This document shows, in pieces, positions 1-7,800 of a stretch of DNA of 64,000 nt. The position numbers and the translations under genes were made by a program. Every line of letters begins with the position of its first letter. Within the stretch, counting starts at the first letter, position 1. Under the pieces are notes generated by a model, which was not told where the DNA came from, did not search any database, and saw nothing but the letters and a program-made list of their open reading frames with translations. This DNA comes from Kineococcus rhizosphaerae (GTDB taxonomy: Bacteria > Actinomycetota > Actinomycetes > Actinomycetales > Kineococcaceae): assembly GCF_003002055.1 (NCBI RefSeq), contig NZ_PVZF01000016.1:1-64000 (forward strand), in the 5' to 3' direction.

Positions 1-1
1 C

Positions 2-163
2 GCGGTCCCGGCGCCGGGGTTGTACCTGATCGACACCGACGCCGAGGCCCACGGGGCGCAGACCCCGGCCCTGGCCGCCTACGTCGAACGCTGGGCAGCG
101 ACCGTGCGCGCCTGCGCCGCCGCCGGAGCCGGCACCCGTCAGGGCACCCTGACGACCTCGTAG
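2..163 (+). CDS. C-terminal end of an unidentified protein (5' partial)
   Basis: An open frame enters from the left edge and ends at a TAG at 161-163, giving about 53 residues. Third codon positions are mostly G or C, as in the real genes here, and the residues (LYLIDTDAEAHG, then a Tyr/Trp-containing helix and a low-complexity Ala/Gly/Thr tail) look like a genuine protein end. No family is recognisable. It converges on the hydrolase gene on the other strand and overlaps its last 25 bases. It is a plausible but short fragment. Confidence 0.4.
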   Translation, partial: AVPAPGLYLIDTDAEAHGAQTPALAAYVERWAATVRACAAAGAGTRQGTLTTS

Positions 164-1662
164 TCGACGACGTCCACGCGGGCTCCGGGAGCGTCGAAGA
201 AGGCGCTCCCGGAGCGACGGAACCGTTGCAGGGCAGGGTCGTCGGAGGCGTCGGCGAGCCGGGCGGTCTCGAGGTAGGAACGCCAGCCGTGGGCCCGCAG
301 CGGGTGGGCGGGGTCCTCGCCGGCGTCGCGGGAGACGACGGTGCGCACGGCGGAACCGCGTGCGGCCTGCCCGTCGAGCGCGGGGACGACGTCCCCGGTG
401 TGCTCGAGGGAGACCACCTGGACGCCGTCGGCGACGTCGAGCCCGTCGACGGGTGATCCGGCCGTGAGGACGTGGGTGATGCGGAACTCGCCGGTGACGG
501 CGGGGTCGGCGGCGAGCGAGGCGGCGGTGAGCCCGCCCTGGCTGTGCCCGGCGAGCAGGACCGGCTGGTCGGGGCCGACCCCGGCCCGGCGCAGGGCGGC
601 GACGACCGCGGCCCCGGTGGCGGTGTCCTGCCCGGCGACGGCGCGCAGGTTCGTCGTGAGGTCCATGGGGGTGCCGGTGGCGCCGGGGACCGGGGTCCAG
701 TCCTGGGTGCCGGGGATCTCGACGATCCACGCGACGCGCCCGTCGGCCTGGGTGACGCGTTCGAGCCGGACGCGTCCCGGTGGTGGGGCGCCGGCCGGGG
801 CCAGCCGGCCGCCCACCGAACCGGCCGCGGCGGTGTAGCCGGTGGACTGGTGGGCGACGCCGTCGAGGACCTCGGCGAGCCCGCGCGGGGGGCGGCTCGG
901 GGTGGCGCGGGGCGCGGCCACGGGGCTGACCCGGATCCCGGTCTCCCGGAACAGCGGGGTCACGGCGCCGAGGCTCGTGAGGGCCGCCGCGGCACCGGCG
1001 ACGTCGCCCACCGGCAGACCCGCGGCGTCCAGGACGTCGGGGACGGCCGCGACGAGCTGCTCGGTGACCTCGGGGTGGGCGGCGAGGAACGACCCCACCC
1101 CGGCGACGTCGTCACGGACCCGGTCGTCGACGGCACCGAACTCCGTGCTCGCGGTGCGGGCGAGCGCGTCGAGGTCGAGCCCACCCGTGACGGCCTGCCC
1201 GGCGGCGGCGCGCAGCACCCGGTGGTTCGCCTCCTGCAGGCGGTAGGCGGTGTCGGCCGCGAGCGCGGTGGCGGCGACCCCGGCGATCTCGGGGGCGTGC
1301 TCGACGACGACCCGGGCGAGGGCCCGGCGGGCCAGGGCCACCACGGCGTCGGCGGCCTCGTCCCCGACGCGGTAGCGCAGCGCGGCGAGCTCGACGTGCC
1401 CGGCCAGGGCCAGGACGGCCGCGGCCGCGGCGGTCGCCGAGCCCGCACCGGTGACGACCTGCGCGAGGGCGGTCCCGGCCCGGGCGGCGCTCGCCGGGGC
1501 CGGGAGCGCGCTGAGCGGCAGCACGGGGTCGGTCGCGGCGGCCAAGGCGCTCGCGCCGGCGGCGGTCACGGCGGCGGCGACGCCGACGAGCCGGGCCGCG
1601 ACCGCGTCGAGCTGGTCGGGGTCGGCCGCCAGTCCGGAGTCGATCGTCAGGGGCCCGCTCAC
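139..1662 (-). CDS. alpha/beta hydrolase with long helical N-terminal domain
   Basis: About 507 residues. The C-terminal part is an alpha/beta-hydrolase domain: a nucleophile elbow GHSQGG near residue 371, then an acidic candidate in LEHTGDVVPALDG and a histidine in PLRAHGWRSY, so the Ser-Asp-His triad looks complete. The first 300 or so residues are Ala-rich and probably helical, the layout seen in actinobacterial hydrolases linked to WXG100 proteins. The GTG start at 1662 is chosen because its GTGA overlaps the stop codon of the small upstream WXG100-like gene, indicating translational coupling. A longer open frame runs further upstream but lies over that gene. Substrate unknown; export by a type VII system is only an inference from the pairing. 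Confidence 0.75.
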   Translation of the reverse strand: MSGPLTIDSGLAADPDQLDAVAARLVGVAAAVTAAGASALAAATDPVLPLSALPAPASAARAGTALAQVVTGAGSATAAAAAVLALAGHVELAALRYRVGDEAADAVVALARRALARVVVEHAPEIAGVAATALAADTAYRLQEANHRVLRAAAGQAVTGGLDLDALARTASTEFGAVDDRVRDDVAGVGSFLAAHPEVTEQLVAAVPDVLDAAGLPVGDVAGAAAALTSLGAVTPLFRETGIRVSPVAAPRATPSRPPRGLAEVLDGVAHQSTGYTAAAGSVGGRLAPAGAPPPGRVRLERVTQADGRVAWIVEIPGTQDWTPVPGATGTPMDLTTNLRAVAGQDTATGAAVVAALRRAGVGPDQPVLLAGHSQGGLTAASLAADPAVTGEFRITHVLTAGSPVDGLDVADGVQVVSLEHTGDVVPALDGQAARGSAVRTVVSRDAGEDPAHPLRAHGWRSYLETARLADASDDPALQRFRRSGSAFFDAPGARVDVVDYEVVRVP

Positions 1663-1913
1663 CGCAGCGCCCCGGCGCCGGCCAGGGCCGCGGCGTGCGC
1701 GTGCAGGCTGCCCGCCGCGTCGTCGCAGCGGGCGGCGAGCCCGCCGACGAGGCGGTCGGCGTCGGTGAGCCGGGCGCGGAACCGGGCGGCGCTCGTGCCC
1801 GTCCAGTCGACGTCGCCGGTGGCGGCCAGGCGCCGCCGCGCGGCGCGCACGTCGTCGGCCCCGGCGGCGACCCGGCGCGCCAGCGTCTCGACGTGGGCCT
1901 GCCCGAGATCCAT
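1659..1913 (-). CDS. WXG100-like small helical protein
   Basis: 84 residues, strongly helical, with a central W-T-G turn in DVDWTGTSAARFRARL flanked by two Ala/Arg-rich helices. This matches the WXG100/ESAT-6-like hairpin in length and layout, though the motif is W-T-G rather than a strict W-X-G in a canonical protein. A strong ribosome site (AGGAGG) precedes the ATG. The stop overlaps the hydrolase start by GTGA, so the two are made together. Such small proteins often form the first part of two-protein or fused type VII substrates, but no type VII machinery is visible in this window. Confidence 0.65.
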   Translation of the reverse strand: MDLGQAHVETLARRVAAGADDVRAARRRLAATGDVDWTGTSAARFRARLTDADRLVGGLAARCDDAAGSLHAHAAALAGAGALR

Positions 1914-2074
1914 GGGGAACCTCCTGATCGGTGGGGTGTGGTGATCGCGACGCTAGGCCGGTCCCGCGCGGGCCCGGGCTGCTCGGTACCCGCCTGTGGA
2001 CGACACGCCGCAGGACGCCGCTGTGCGGACCGCGGTGACTCGCCGCGCCCGTCGTCCCCAGCGAGGATGGCCCC

Positions 2075-2830
2075 GTGCCCGAGGTGTTCCGCAAGCGCCA
2101 GCCCGGTCCGCTCAGCGCGACGGAGGCCGCGGGTCTGCGCTGGCTCGCGGCGGCCGGCGGGGTGGCCGTCTGCCCGGTGCTCGACGTCGGCCCGGAGCAC
2201 CTCGTCCTCGAGCGCGTCGTCGAGGTGGGCGCGACACCCGCTGCGGCGGAACGGTTCGGGCGGGACCTGCAGCGGACCCACGCGGCGGGGGCGGAACGCT
2301 TCGGCGCCGGCCCGCCCGGCGTCGGTCGGGCGTGGATCGCTACGCTCGACCTCCCCTTGAGCGACGCACCGGTGGCGTGGGGCGAGTTCTACGCCGAACT
2401 GCGCCTGCGGCCGTACGTGCGGGCCGCGCGCGACGCGGGCCTGCTGAGCGGGGACGACGCGCAGGTCCTCGACGCCGTCTGCGCCCGGCTGGCCGACGGC
2501 GCCGTCCCCGGCGCCGACGCCACCCCCGCCCGGCTGCACGGGGACCTGTGGTCCGGCAACGTGCTGTGGTCGGCCGACGGCGCGGTCGTGATCGACCCGG
2601 CCGCGCACGGCGGCCACCCCGAGACGGACCTGGCGATGCTCGCGCTGTTCGGGCTGCCCCACCTCGAGCGGGTGCTCGACGCCTACGCCGAGGCCGCCGC
2701 GCTCGCACCGGGGTGGCGCCGGCGGGTCCCGCTGCACCAGCTGCACCCGCTGCTCGTGCACACCGTCCTGTTCGGCGGCGGGTACGCCGGCCAGGCCGTG
2801 CGGGCCGCGCGCGAGACGCTGGCCCTGTGA
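2075..2830 (+). CDS. fructosamine kinase family protein
   Basis: 251 residues of the fructosamine/ketosamine-3-kinase family, which phosphorylate sugar adducts on protein amines so that they fall off. The catalytic-loop motif HGDLWSGN is near residue 151 and the metal-binding segment VVIDPAAHGGHPETDLAML follows, both typical. The N-terminal ATP-binding lobe is shorter than in many homologues (usual length about 280-290). GTG start at 2075. The stop shares a base with the ATG of the following MOSC gene (TGATG), suggesting one transcript. The physiological substrate could be another small hydroxylated compound. Confidence 0.85.
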   Translation: MPEVFRKRQPGPLSATEAAGLRWLAAAGGVAVCPVLDVGPEHLVLERVVEVGATPAAAERFGRDLQRTHAAGAERFGAGPPGVGRAWIATLDLPLSDAPVAWGEFYAELRLRPYVRAARDAGLLSGDDAQVLDAVCARLADGAVPGADATPARLHGDLWSGNVLWSADGAVVIDPAAHGGHPETDLAMLALFGLPHLERVLDAYAEAAALAPGWRRRVPLHQLHPLLVHTVLFGGGYAGQAVRAARETLAL

Positions 2831-3393
2831 TGCCCGAGTACCCGATCGAGGTCGTGCACCTGCTCGTCTCCCCCGAGCACGCCTACTTCGGCCGTCCCCG
2901 CGACGGCGCCGCCGACGTCGTCACGCACACCCCGGACGTGGTGGAGGTCGTGGCGGGCAAGGGGATCCGCGGGGACCGGTTCTTCGGCAAGGCCGCGCAC
3001 ATGGACGCCGCCGTGACCTTCCTGGCCATCGAGGCGTGGGAGGCGGTGGCGCACGACCTCGACCTGCCCGGGCTGCCCGACCCGCTGCTCGCGCGCCGCA
3101 ACCTCGTCGTCCGCGGTGTCGAGCTCGACCCGTTGCGCGGTCACGAGTTCGAGCTCGTCACCGCGGCTGGGTCCGTCACGTTCCACGGTGGGCGGCCCGC
3201 CAACCCGTGCGCGTGGATGGACCGCGTGGTGACCGGAGGGGCCCACCGGGCGCTGCGCGGGCGCGGCGGGCTGCGCTGCACGCCCACCACGGACGGTCTC
3301 CTCTCGCGCGGGCCCGGGGTGCTGCGCTCCCCCGTCGAGCTCGACCCGGCCCGCGCGGGGGAACCGGTGCTGCGGCGCACGCCGCTGCCCTGA
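2830..3393 (+). CDS. MOSC domain-containing protein
   Basis: 187 residues. The GIRGDRFFGKA segment and the conserved late cysteine in PANPCAWMD, with RRNLVVRGVEL between them, fit a stand-alone MOSC domain, the sulfur-carrier domain at the C-terminus of molybdenum-cofactor sulfurase. Small bacterial MOSC proteins (YiiM/YuaD type) bind molybdenum cofactor for N-hydroxylated substrate reduction or related jobs. The ATG overlaps the stop of the fructosamine-kinase-like gene by one base. No molybdoenzyme is encoded nearby, so its partner is unknown. Confidence 0.8.
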   Translation: MPEYPIEVVHLLVSPEHAYFGRPRDGAADVVTHTPDVVEVVAGKGIRGDRFFGKAAHMDAAVTFLAIEAWEAVAHDLDLPGLPDPLLARRNLVVRGVELDPLRGHEFELVTAAGSVTFHGGRPANPCAWMDRVVTGGAHRALRGRGGLRCTPTTDGLLSRGPGVLRSPVELDPARAGEPVLRRTPLP

Positions 3394-3430
3394 AGTGCGG
3401 ACCCCGTGGTCACCGCGCAGGGTGTGAGCC

Positions 3431-3631
3431 ATGGTGAAGAAGGGCGATCACGTCGAGTGGAACACCCCCCAGGGCACGACCGAGGGGACGGTGACGGAGA
3501 AGAAGACCGACGACTTCGAGCTGTACGGCAAGGAGCGCAAGGCCTCCGAGGACGACCCGCAGCTCGTCGTGGAGAGCGACAAGTCCGGCAAGAAGGCCGC
3601 GCACAAGGAGTCCTCGGTCGAGAAGGCCTGA
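3431..3631 (+). CDS. DUF2945 (HVA1/Tudor-like) small protein
   Basis: 66 residues, very rich in Lys and Glu/Asp. The pattern KKGDHVEWNTPQGTTEGTV followed by DDPQLVVESDKSGKKAAHK is characteristic of DUF2945, a small SH3/Tudor-like fold found across bacteria and fungi with no established biochemical role. It stands alone between the MOSC gene and purB on the same strand. Codon use matches the neighbours. Confidence 0.85.
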   Translation: MVKKGDHVEWNTPQGTTEGTVTEKKTDDFELYGKERKASEDDPQLVVESDKSGKKAAHKESSVEKA

Positions 3632-3662
3632 CGTCTCCGGGCGGGGGCGGGCTCGTGGGACC

Positions 3663-5066
3663 ATGAGGCACGTGACCGACCTCGTGAGCACTCCCGCCTC
3701 CCTCGGAGAACCCGCGCTCGGCCCGCTCGACGGGCGGTACCGCCGTTCGGTGGCGCCGCTGGCCGAGCACCTCTCGGAGGCGGCGCTGAACCGACGCCGC
3801 ATCCACGTCGAGGTCGAGTGGCTCGTGTTCCTCGGCAGCCACGACGTGGTCCCGGGAGTGCGCCGGCTCACGGCCGACGAGGTCGCGTTCCTGCGGACCC
3901 TGCCCCTGGTGTTCGACGCGGACGCCGTCGTCGAGCTGGGCGAGATCGAGCGCGTCACCGTCCACGACGTCAAGGCCGTGGAGTACTGGATCAAGCGCCG
4001 TCTCGAGGGGACGTCGCTGGCCGACGTCGCCGAGCTCACGCACCTGTTCTGCACGAGCGAGGACATCAACAACCTCTCCTACGCACTCATGGTCCGCGAC
4101 GCCGTCGCCCGGGTGTGGCTGCCCGCCGCGACGAGCCTGGTCGACGACGTCGTGCGCATGGCCCACGAGCTGCGCGACCTGCCGATGCTGTCGCGCACCC
4201 ACGGTCAGCCCGCGACGCCAACGACGCTGGGCAAGGAGCTCGCCGTCCTCGCGCACCGCCTCAAGCGCCAGCTGAAGCGCATCGCCGGGGCCGAGTACCT
4301 CGGCAAGTTCAACGGCGCGACGGGCACCTACGCCGCCCACCGCGCCGCCGTCCCCGGCACCGACTGGCCGGCCGTGTCCCGCGAGTTCGTCACGGGCCTG
4401 GGCCTGACGTGGAACCCGCTGACCACGCAGATCGAGTCCCACGACTGGCAGGCCGAGCTGTACGCCGACGTCGCGCGCTTCGGCCGGGTGCTGCACAACC
4501 TGTGCACCGACGTGTGGACGTACATCTCCTACGGGTTCTTCGCCCAGGTCCGCGGGCAGGGCACGGTCGGTTCCTCGACGATGCCGCACAAGGTGAACCC
4601 CATCCGGTTCGAGAACGCCGAGGCGAACCTCGAGGTCTCCGGCGGGTTGTTCCGCGTGCTGGAGGAGACCCTCACGACGTCGCGGATGCAGCGCGACCTC
4701 ACCGACTCCTCGATGCAGCGCAACATCGGTGTCGCGTTCGGGCACTCGCTGCTGGCCATCGAGAACGCCCAGCGCGGGCTCGCGGGCCTCGACGCGGTGC
4801 CCGCGGCCCTGGCCGCCGACCTGGACCAGAACTGGGAGGTCCTCGGCGAGGCCGTCCAGTCCGTCATGCGCGTGCACGGGCTGCCCGAACCCTACGAGCG
4901 CCTCAAGGAACTGACCCGCGGCCGCAAGGTCGACCAGGCCAAGCTGCAGGAGTTCGTCGCGGGTCTCGGCCTGCCCGAGGGCGAAGCGGCGCGGTTGTCG
5001 CTGCTGACCCCGGGCGACTACGTGGGCGACGCCGCGCAGCTCGTCGACGTCCTCGACGAGGACTGA
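3663..5066 (+). CDS. purB: adenylosuccinate lyase
   Basis: 467 residues. This enzyme acts twice in purine synthesis, splitting fumarate from SAICAR and from adenylosuccinate. The fumarase/aspartase signature SSTMPHKVNPIRFENAEAN (around residue 303) is intact, as are the substrate-binding segment TSEDINNLSYA and the catalytic-histidine segment SRTHGQPATPTTLGK. Length is normal for the bacterial family. ATG at 3663 is given as start; a GTG at 3672 with GAGG just upstream is an equally good alternative and would remove three residues. The next gene starts four bases after the stop. Confidence 0.95.
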   Translation: MRHVTDLVSTPASLGEPALGPLDGRYRRSVAPLAEHLSEAALNRRRIHVEVEWLVFLGSHDVVPGVRRLTADEVAFLRTLPLVFDADAVVELGEIERVTVHDVKAVEYWIKRRLEGTSLADVAELTHLFCTSEDINNLSYALMVRDAVARVWLPAATSLVDDVVRMAHELRDLPMLSRTHGQPATPTTLGKELAVLAHRLKRQLKRIAGAEYLGKFNGATGTYAAHRAAVPGTDWPAVSREFVTGLGLTWNPLTTQIESHDWQAELYADVARFGRVLHNLCTDVWTYISYGFFAQVRGQGTVGSSTMPHKVNPIRFENAEANLEVSGGLFRVLEETLTTSRMQRDLTDSSMQRNIGVAFGHSLLAIENAQRGLAGLDAVPAALAADLDQNWEVLGEAVQSVMRVHGLPEPYERLKELTRGRKVDQAKLQEFVAGLGLPEGEAARLSLLTPGDYVGDAAQLVDVLDED

Positions 5067-5069
5067 GCG

Positions 5070-6095
5070 GTGCGCGCGGTCCTCGTCACCGAGTTCGGCG
5101 GAACCCCCGTCCTGGCCGACGTCGAGGACCCCGCGCCCGCCCCGCACGGCGTGGTCGTCGCCGTCGAGGCGACCGGCGTGTGCCGCAGCGACTGGCACGC
5201 CTGGCAGGGCCACGACGACGACGTGACCCTCCCCCACGTCCCCGGTCACGAACTCGCCGGGACCGTCGTCGCCGTGGGTGCCGACGTCCGGAACTGGTCG
5301 GTGGGGCGGCGTGTCACGACCCCCTTCGTCACCGCCTGCGGCGTCTGCCCGGAGTGCGCGGCGGGCGCGCAGCAGGTGTGCCGGAACCAGACCCAGCCGG
5401 GTTTCACCGGCTGGGGCTCCTTCGCCGAGCTCGTCGCCCTCGACCACGCCGACGTGAACCTCGTCGCCCTGCCGGAGGGTTTCGCCGCGTCCACCGCCGC
5501 GGCCCTCGGGTGCCGGGTCGCGACGGCGTTCCGCGCCGTCACCGACGTCGCGGCCGTCAAGCCCGGGGAGTTCGTCGCCGTCCACGGCGCCGGCGGGGTC
5601 GGGTTGTCGGCCGTCGCGATCGCCGCCGCGGCCGGGGCCCGGGTCGTCGCCGTCGACCCCTCCGAGGCCGCGCGGGACCTCGCACTGGCCTTCGGGGCCG
5701 AGCACGCCGTGGCCACCGACGTCGTCGAGACCGTCCGGGAACTCACCCGCGGCGGCGCGCACGTCTCGATCGACGCCGTCGGGCTGCCCGTGACGTGCGA
5801 GAACTCGGTGCGGTCCCTGCGCCGCCGCGGCCGGCACGTGCAGGTCGGGCTGCTGCCCGCCGCCGCCGGGCGGCCCGCAGTGCCGATGGACCTCGTCATC
5901 GCCCACGAGCTGCAGGTGCTGGGTTCGCACGGCATGGCCGCCCACGACTACCCGCGCCTGCTGGACCTCGTGGGTTCCGGGCGGTTCCCGCTGGCCGACC
6001 TCGTGACGCGGGAACTGCCGCTGGAGGCCGGCCCCCGAGCGCTCGCGGAGGTCGCCGACGCCACCACGGCGGGGATCACCGTCCTGCGTCCCTGA
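5070..6095 (+). CDS. zinc-dependent alcohol dehydrogenase family protein
   Basis: 341 residues, medium-chain dehydrogenase fold. Catalytic zinc ligands are visible in GVCRSDWHAW and PGHELAG, the structural-zinc cysteines in CGVCPECAAGAQQVC, and the nucleotide-binding loop in HGAGGVGLSAVAIA, so it should be an active NAD(P)-dependent alcohol dehydrogenase. It starts with GTG four bases after purB and probably shares its transcript. The last 20 bases overlap the convergent BtrH-like gene. Substrate cannot be told from sequence. Confidence 0.9.
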   Translation: MRAVLVTEFGGTPVLADVEDPAPAPHGVVVAVEATGVCRSDWHAWQGHDDDVTLPHVPGHELAGTVVAVGADVRNWSVGRRVTTPFVTACGVCPECAAGAQQVCRNQTQPGFTGWGSFAELVALDHADVNLVALPEGFAASTAAALGCRVATAFRAVTDVAAVKPGEFVAVHGAGGVGLSAVAIAAAAGARVVAVDPSEAARDLALAFGAEHAVATDVVETVRELTRGGAHVSIDAVGLPVTCENSVRSLRRRGRHVQVGLLPAAAGRPAVPMDLVIAHELQVLGSHGMAAHDYPRLLDLVGSGRFPLADLVTRELPLEAGPRALAEVADATTAGITVLRP

Positions 6096-7083
6096 CGCCG
6101 CTGAGCACCCGCATCGCCTCCTCCTCCCGGTCGGCGAGGTCGCGCAGGACCTCGGCCGCGCGCACGAGGTGACGGGCCTCGCCCGTGGCGGCGGCGGTGG
6201 CGAGGTGCTGCGAGACCTCCGTCCACCGCTGCGCGACCGTCGCGTACACCCGCTCGGCGCGGCGCAGGTCGTCGCCACCGCCGGCCTCCCCGAGCAGCAC
6301 CGCGCACTCGGCGAGGAAGTCTCGGTACAGGACGCGGAAGAACCCTCCCCCGGTCCCGCCGCGTTCCATGAGCTCGGCCACGGCGGCGATCCCACCGGCC
6401 GGGTCGTCCCCCCGCTCGAACCACCCCGGTACCCGCGTCGCGGCCGTCCGGATCCCGCGGTGCCCGAGGTTCGCGATCGGCGGGTCCAGGAAGGCGTGGG
6501 CGGTCGCGCGCACGGCCTCGCCGACGACGTCGCGCACCGGCGGCACCTCGCCGTCCCGCGTGAGGGTGAAGGACAGGTTCCGGGCCGTCATCGGTCCCCG
6601 CGCGCCGCGCGCCCGCTCCAGGCTCGCGCCCGACGTCGTGACCGGGCCCCCCTGCTGGGCGGTGTCGACGAGGTGGACCGACGTCTCGTCGTAGCCGTGC
6701 GCCGCGACGACGTGCCCGCCGAAGTGGACCTTCGTCGTGAAGTGGTCCAGGTGGTAGCAGTCCAGCTGCAGCCCCACGGGCCGGCCGGCGTCCAGCGCCG
6801 TGACGAGGTTCCGCCAGGCCGTCCGCGGCGAGGTCGTCTCCCGCTCCTGCAGCCGCAGACCCAGCCTCGCGGCCAGGACGCGGGTGATGGTCATCGGCTT
6901 GCTCCGCCCCCCGAGGAACGGGAACGGCAGGTTCTTCGCGTCCCAGAGCACGAACCCCAGGCCCTGCCCGAGCCCGAACCGCAGCGGCTCGGACAGCTCG
7001 ATCCCCTCGTGGCGCAGCAGGACGCCGAGGGCCGTGGTCTCGCAGTGCCGCCCCGCGTCGGGGGACACCTCCAGGAGGATCAC
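6076..7083 (-). CDS. BtrH N-terminal-like domain protein
   Basis: 335 residues. The N-terminal half resembles the BtrH family: a GRHCETTALGVLLRHEG segment with the conserved His-Cys pair, then a Gly-rich SEPLRFGLGQGLGF segment and FLGGR. BtrH in butirosin synthesis is an acyltransferase moving an acylated side chain from carrier protein to aminoglycoside, and the Cys is the presumed nucleophile. The C-terminal half is helical, as in DUF4872-type extensions. The start is the GTG at 7083, whose GTGA overlaps the stop of the regulator-like frame upstream. No biosynthetic cluster surrounds it, so the substrate is open. Confidence 0.75.
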   Translation of the reverse strand: MILLEVSPDAGRHCETTALGVLLRHEGIELSEPLRFGLGQGLGFVLWDAKNLPFPFLGGRSKPMTITRVLAARLGLRLQERETTSPRTAWRNLVTALDAGRPVGLQLDCYHLDHFTTKVHFGGHVVAAHGYDETSVHLVDTAQQGGPVTTSGASLERARGARGPMTARNLSFTLTRDGEVPPVRDVVGEAVRATAHAFLDPPIANLGHRGIRTAATRVPGWFERGDDPAGGIAAVAELMERGGTGGGFFRVLYRDFLAECAVLLGEAGGGDDLRRAERVYATVAQRWTEVSQHLATAAATGEARHLVRAAEVLRDLADREEEAMRVLSGVRDAGR

Positions 7084-7720
7084 CCCTGCCCCCGCACCGG
7101 CCACGCGATCTCCGTCCGGTGGGCGTGCGCCGGGACCCCGGCACCGGGTGCCACGAGGTGCAGTTCCTCCGCGGGGCCGTCCAGGACCCGGCCCTGGTCG
7201 TCGGTCCAGCGCCCCAGCGAGCGGCAGGCCGCCTCGACACCGTCGTACCCGCCCTCGTGGACCGTCGCGGCGAGCAGACCCGCGGGCAGTTCCCCCGCCT
7301 CCACCGGCCCGGACGGGAGGGGGCCCCGGTCCACGGGGACGGACAGCTCCTCGGACAGCTCCTCGGACGGCTCCTCGTCGAGGTCGTCCCCGAGGTAGCG
7401 GGCCCCCGGCGGCCCCGCGGGGGTCAGTCCCTGCGCGGCCACCTCCGTGGACGGGCGCGCGACGCCGGGCCTGAGGTGCCCGGCCAGACCCGGCAGCGAC
7501 GGGCCGTCCAGGGCGGACCCCAGCTGCGCCGCGACCACCGCCGGCTCCCGCAGCCGCCGGATCAGCCCCGCCCGGGCGAACCGGTCCACGCCGCACTCCG
7601 GTACCCCGCCGAGGGGGCGGTCGAGGCCGGGACGAGCAGCCCCGGGCCGTCGTCGGCGCGCGGCGCGCGGACGGACGACCGGATCGCCCGCGCGAAGACC
7701 CCGGTGGACGTCAGCTGCAT
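7080..7720 (-). pseudogene. MerR-family regulator with GyrI-like domain, reading frame broken
   Basis: An intact 169-codon frame (7080-7589) ends in a GyrI-like effector-binding fold (LLAATVHEGGYDGVEAACRSLG, then EELHLVAP and TEIAWPV). Its beginning, RFARAGLIRRLREPAVV, matches the second helical segment of a MerR DNA-binding domain. The missing first part lies just upstream in another frame: an ATG at 7720, preceded by GAGG, opens STGVFARAIRSSVRA, then GLLVPASTAPSAGYR, which is MerR-like. The two halves join only if one base is gained or lost near 7585-7612. This could be a decayed gene, a sequencing error or programmed slippage. The 3' half still couples to the BtrH-like gene by GTGA. Confidence 0.6.
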
Positions 7721-7800
7721 CGTGTTCGCCTCACGGGCTCAGCGTCGGGCCTGCCCCAGGAGGAGGGTCGAGCCCGCGCGGGCGCCGTAACCTGCCCGAC

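Noticed and set aside
472-1944. 490-codon open frame on the plus strand
   Set aside because: Antisense to the hydrolase and WXG100-like genes, made almost only of Gly, Arg, Ala and Asp without any domain.
3141-6395. 1084-codon open frame on the minus strand
   Set aside because: It lies antisense to the MOSC, DUF2945, purB and dehydrogenase genes. The translation is Arg/Gly/His-rich without family motifs, a normal shadow of real genes in very GC-rich DNA.
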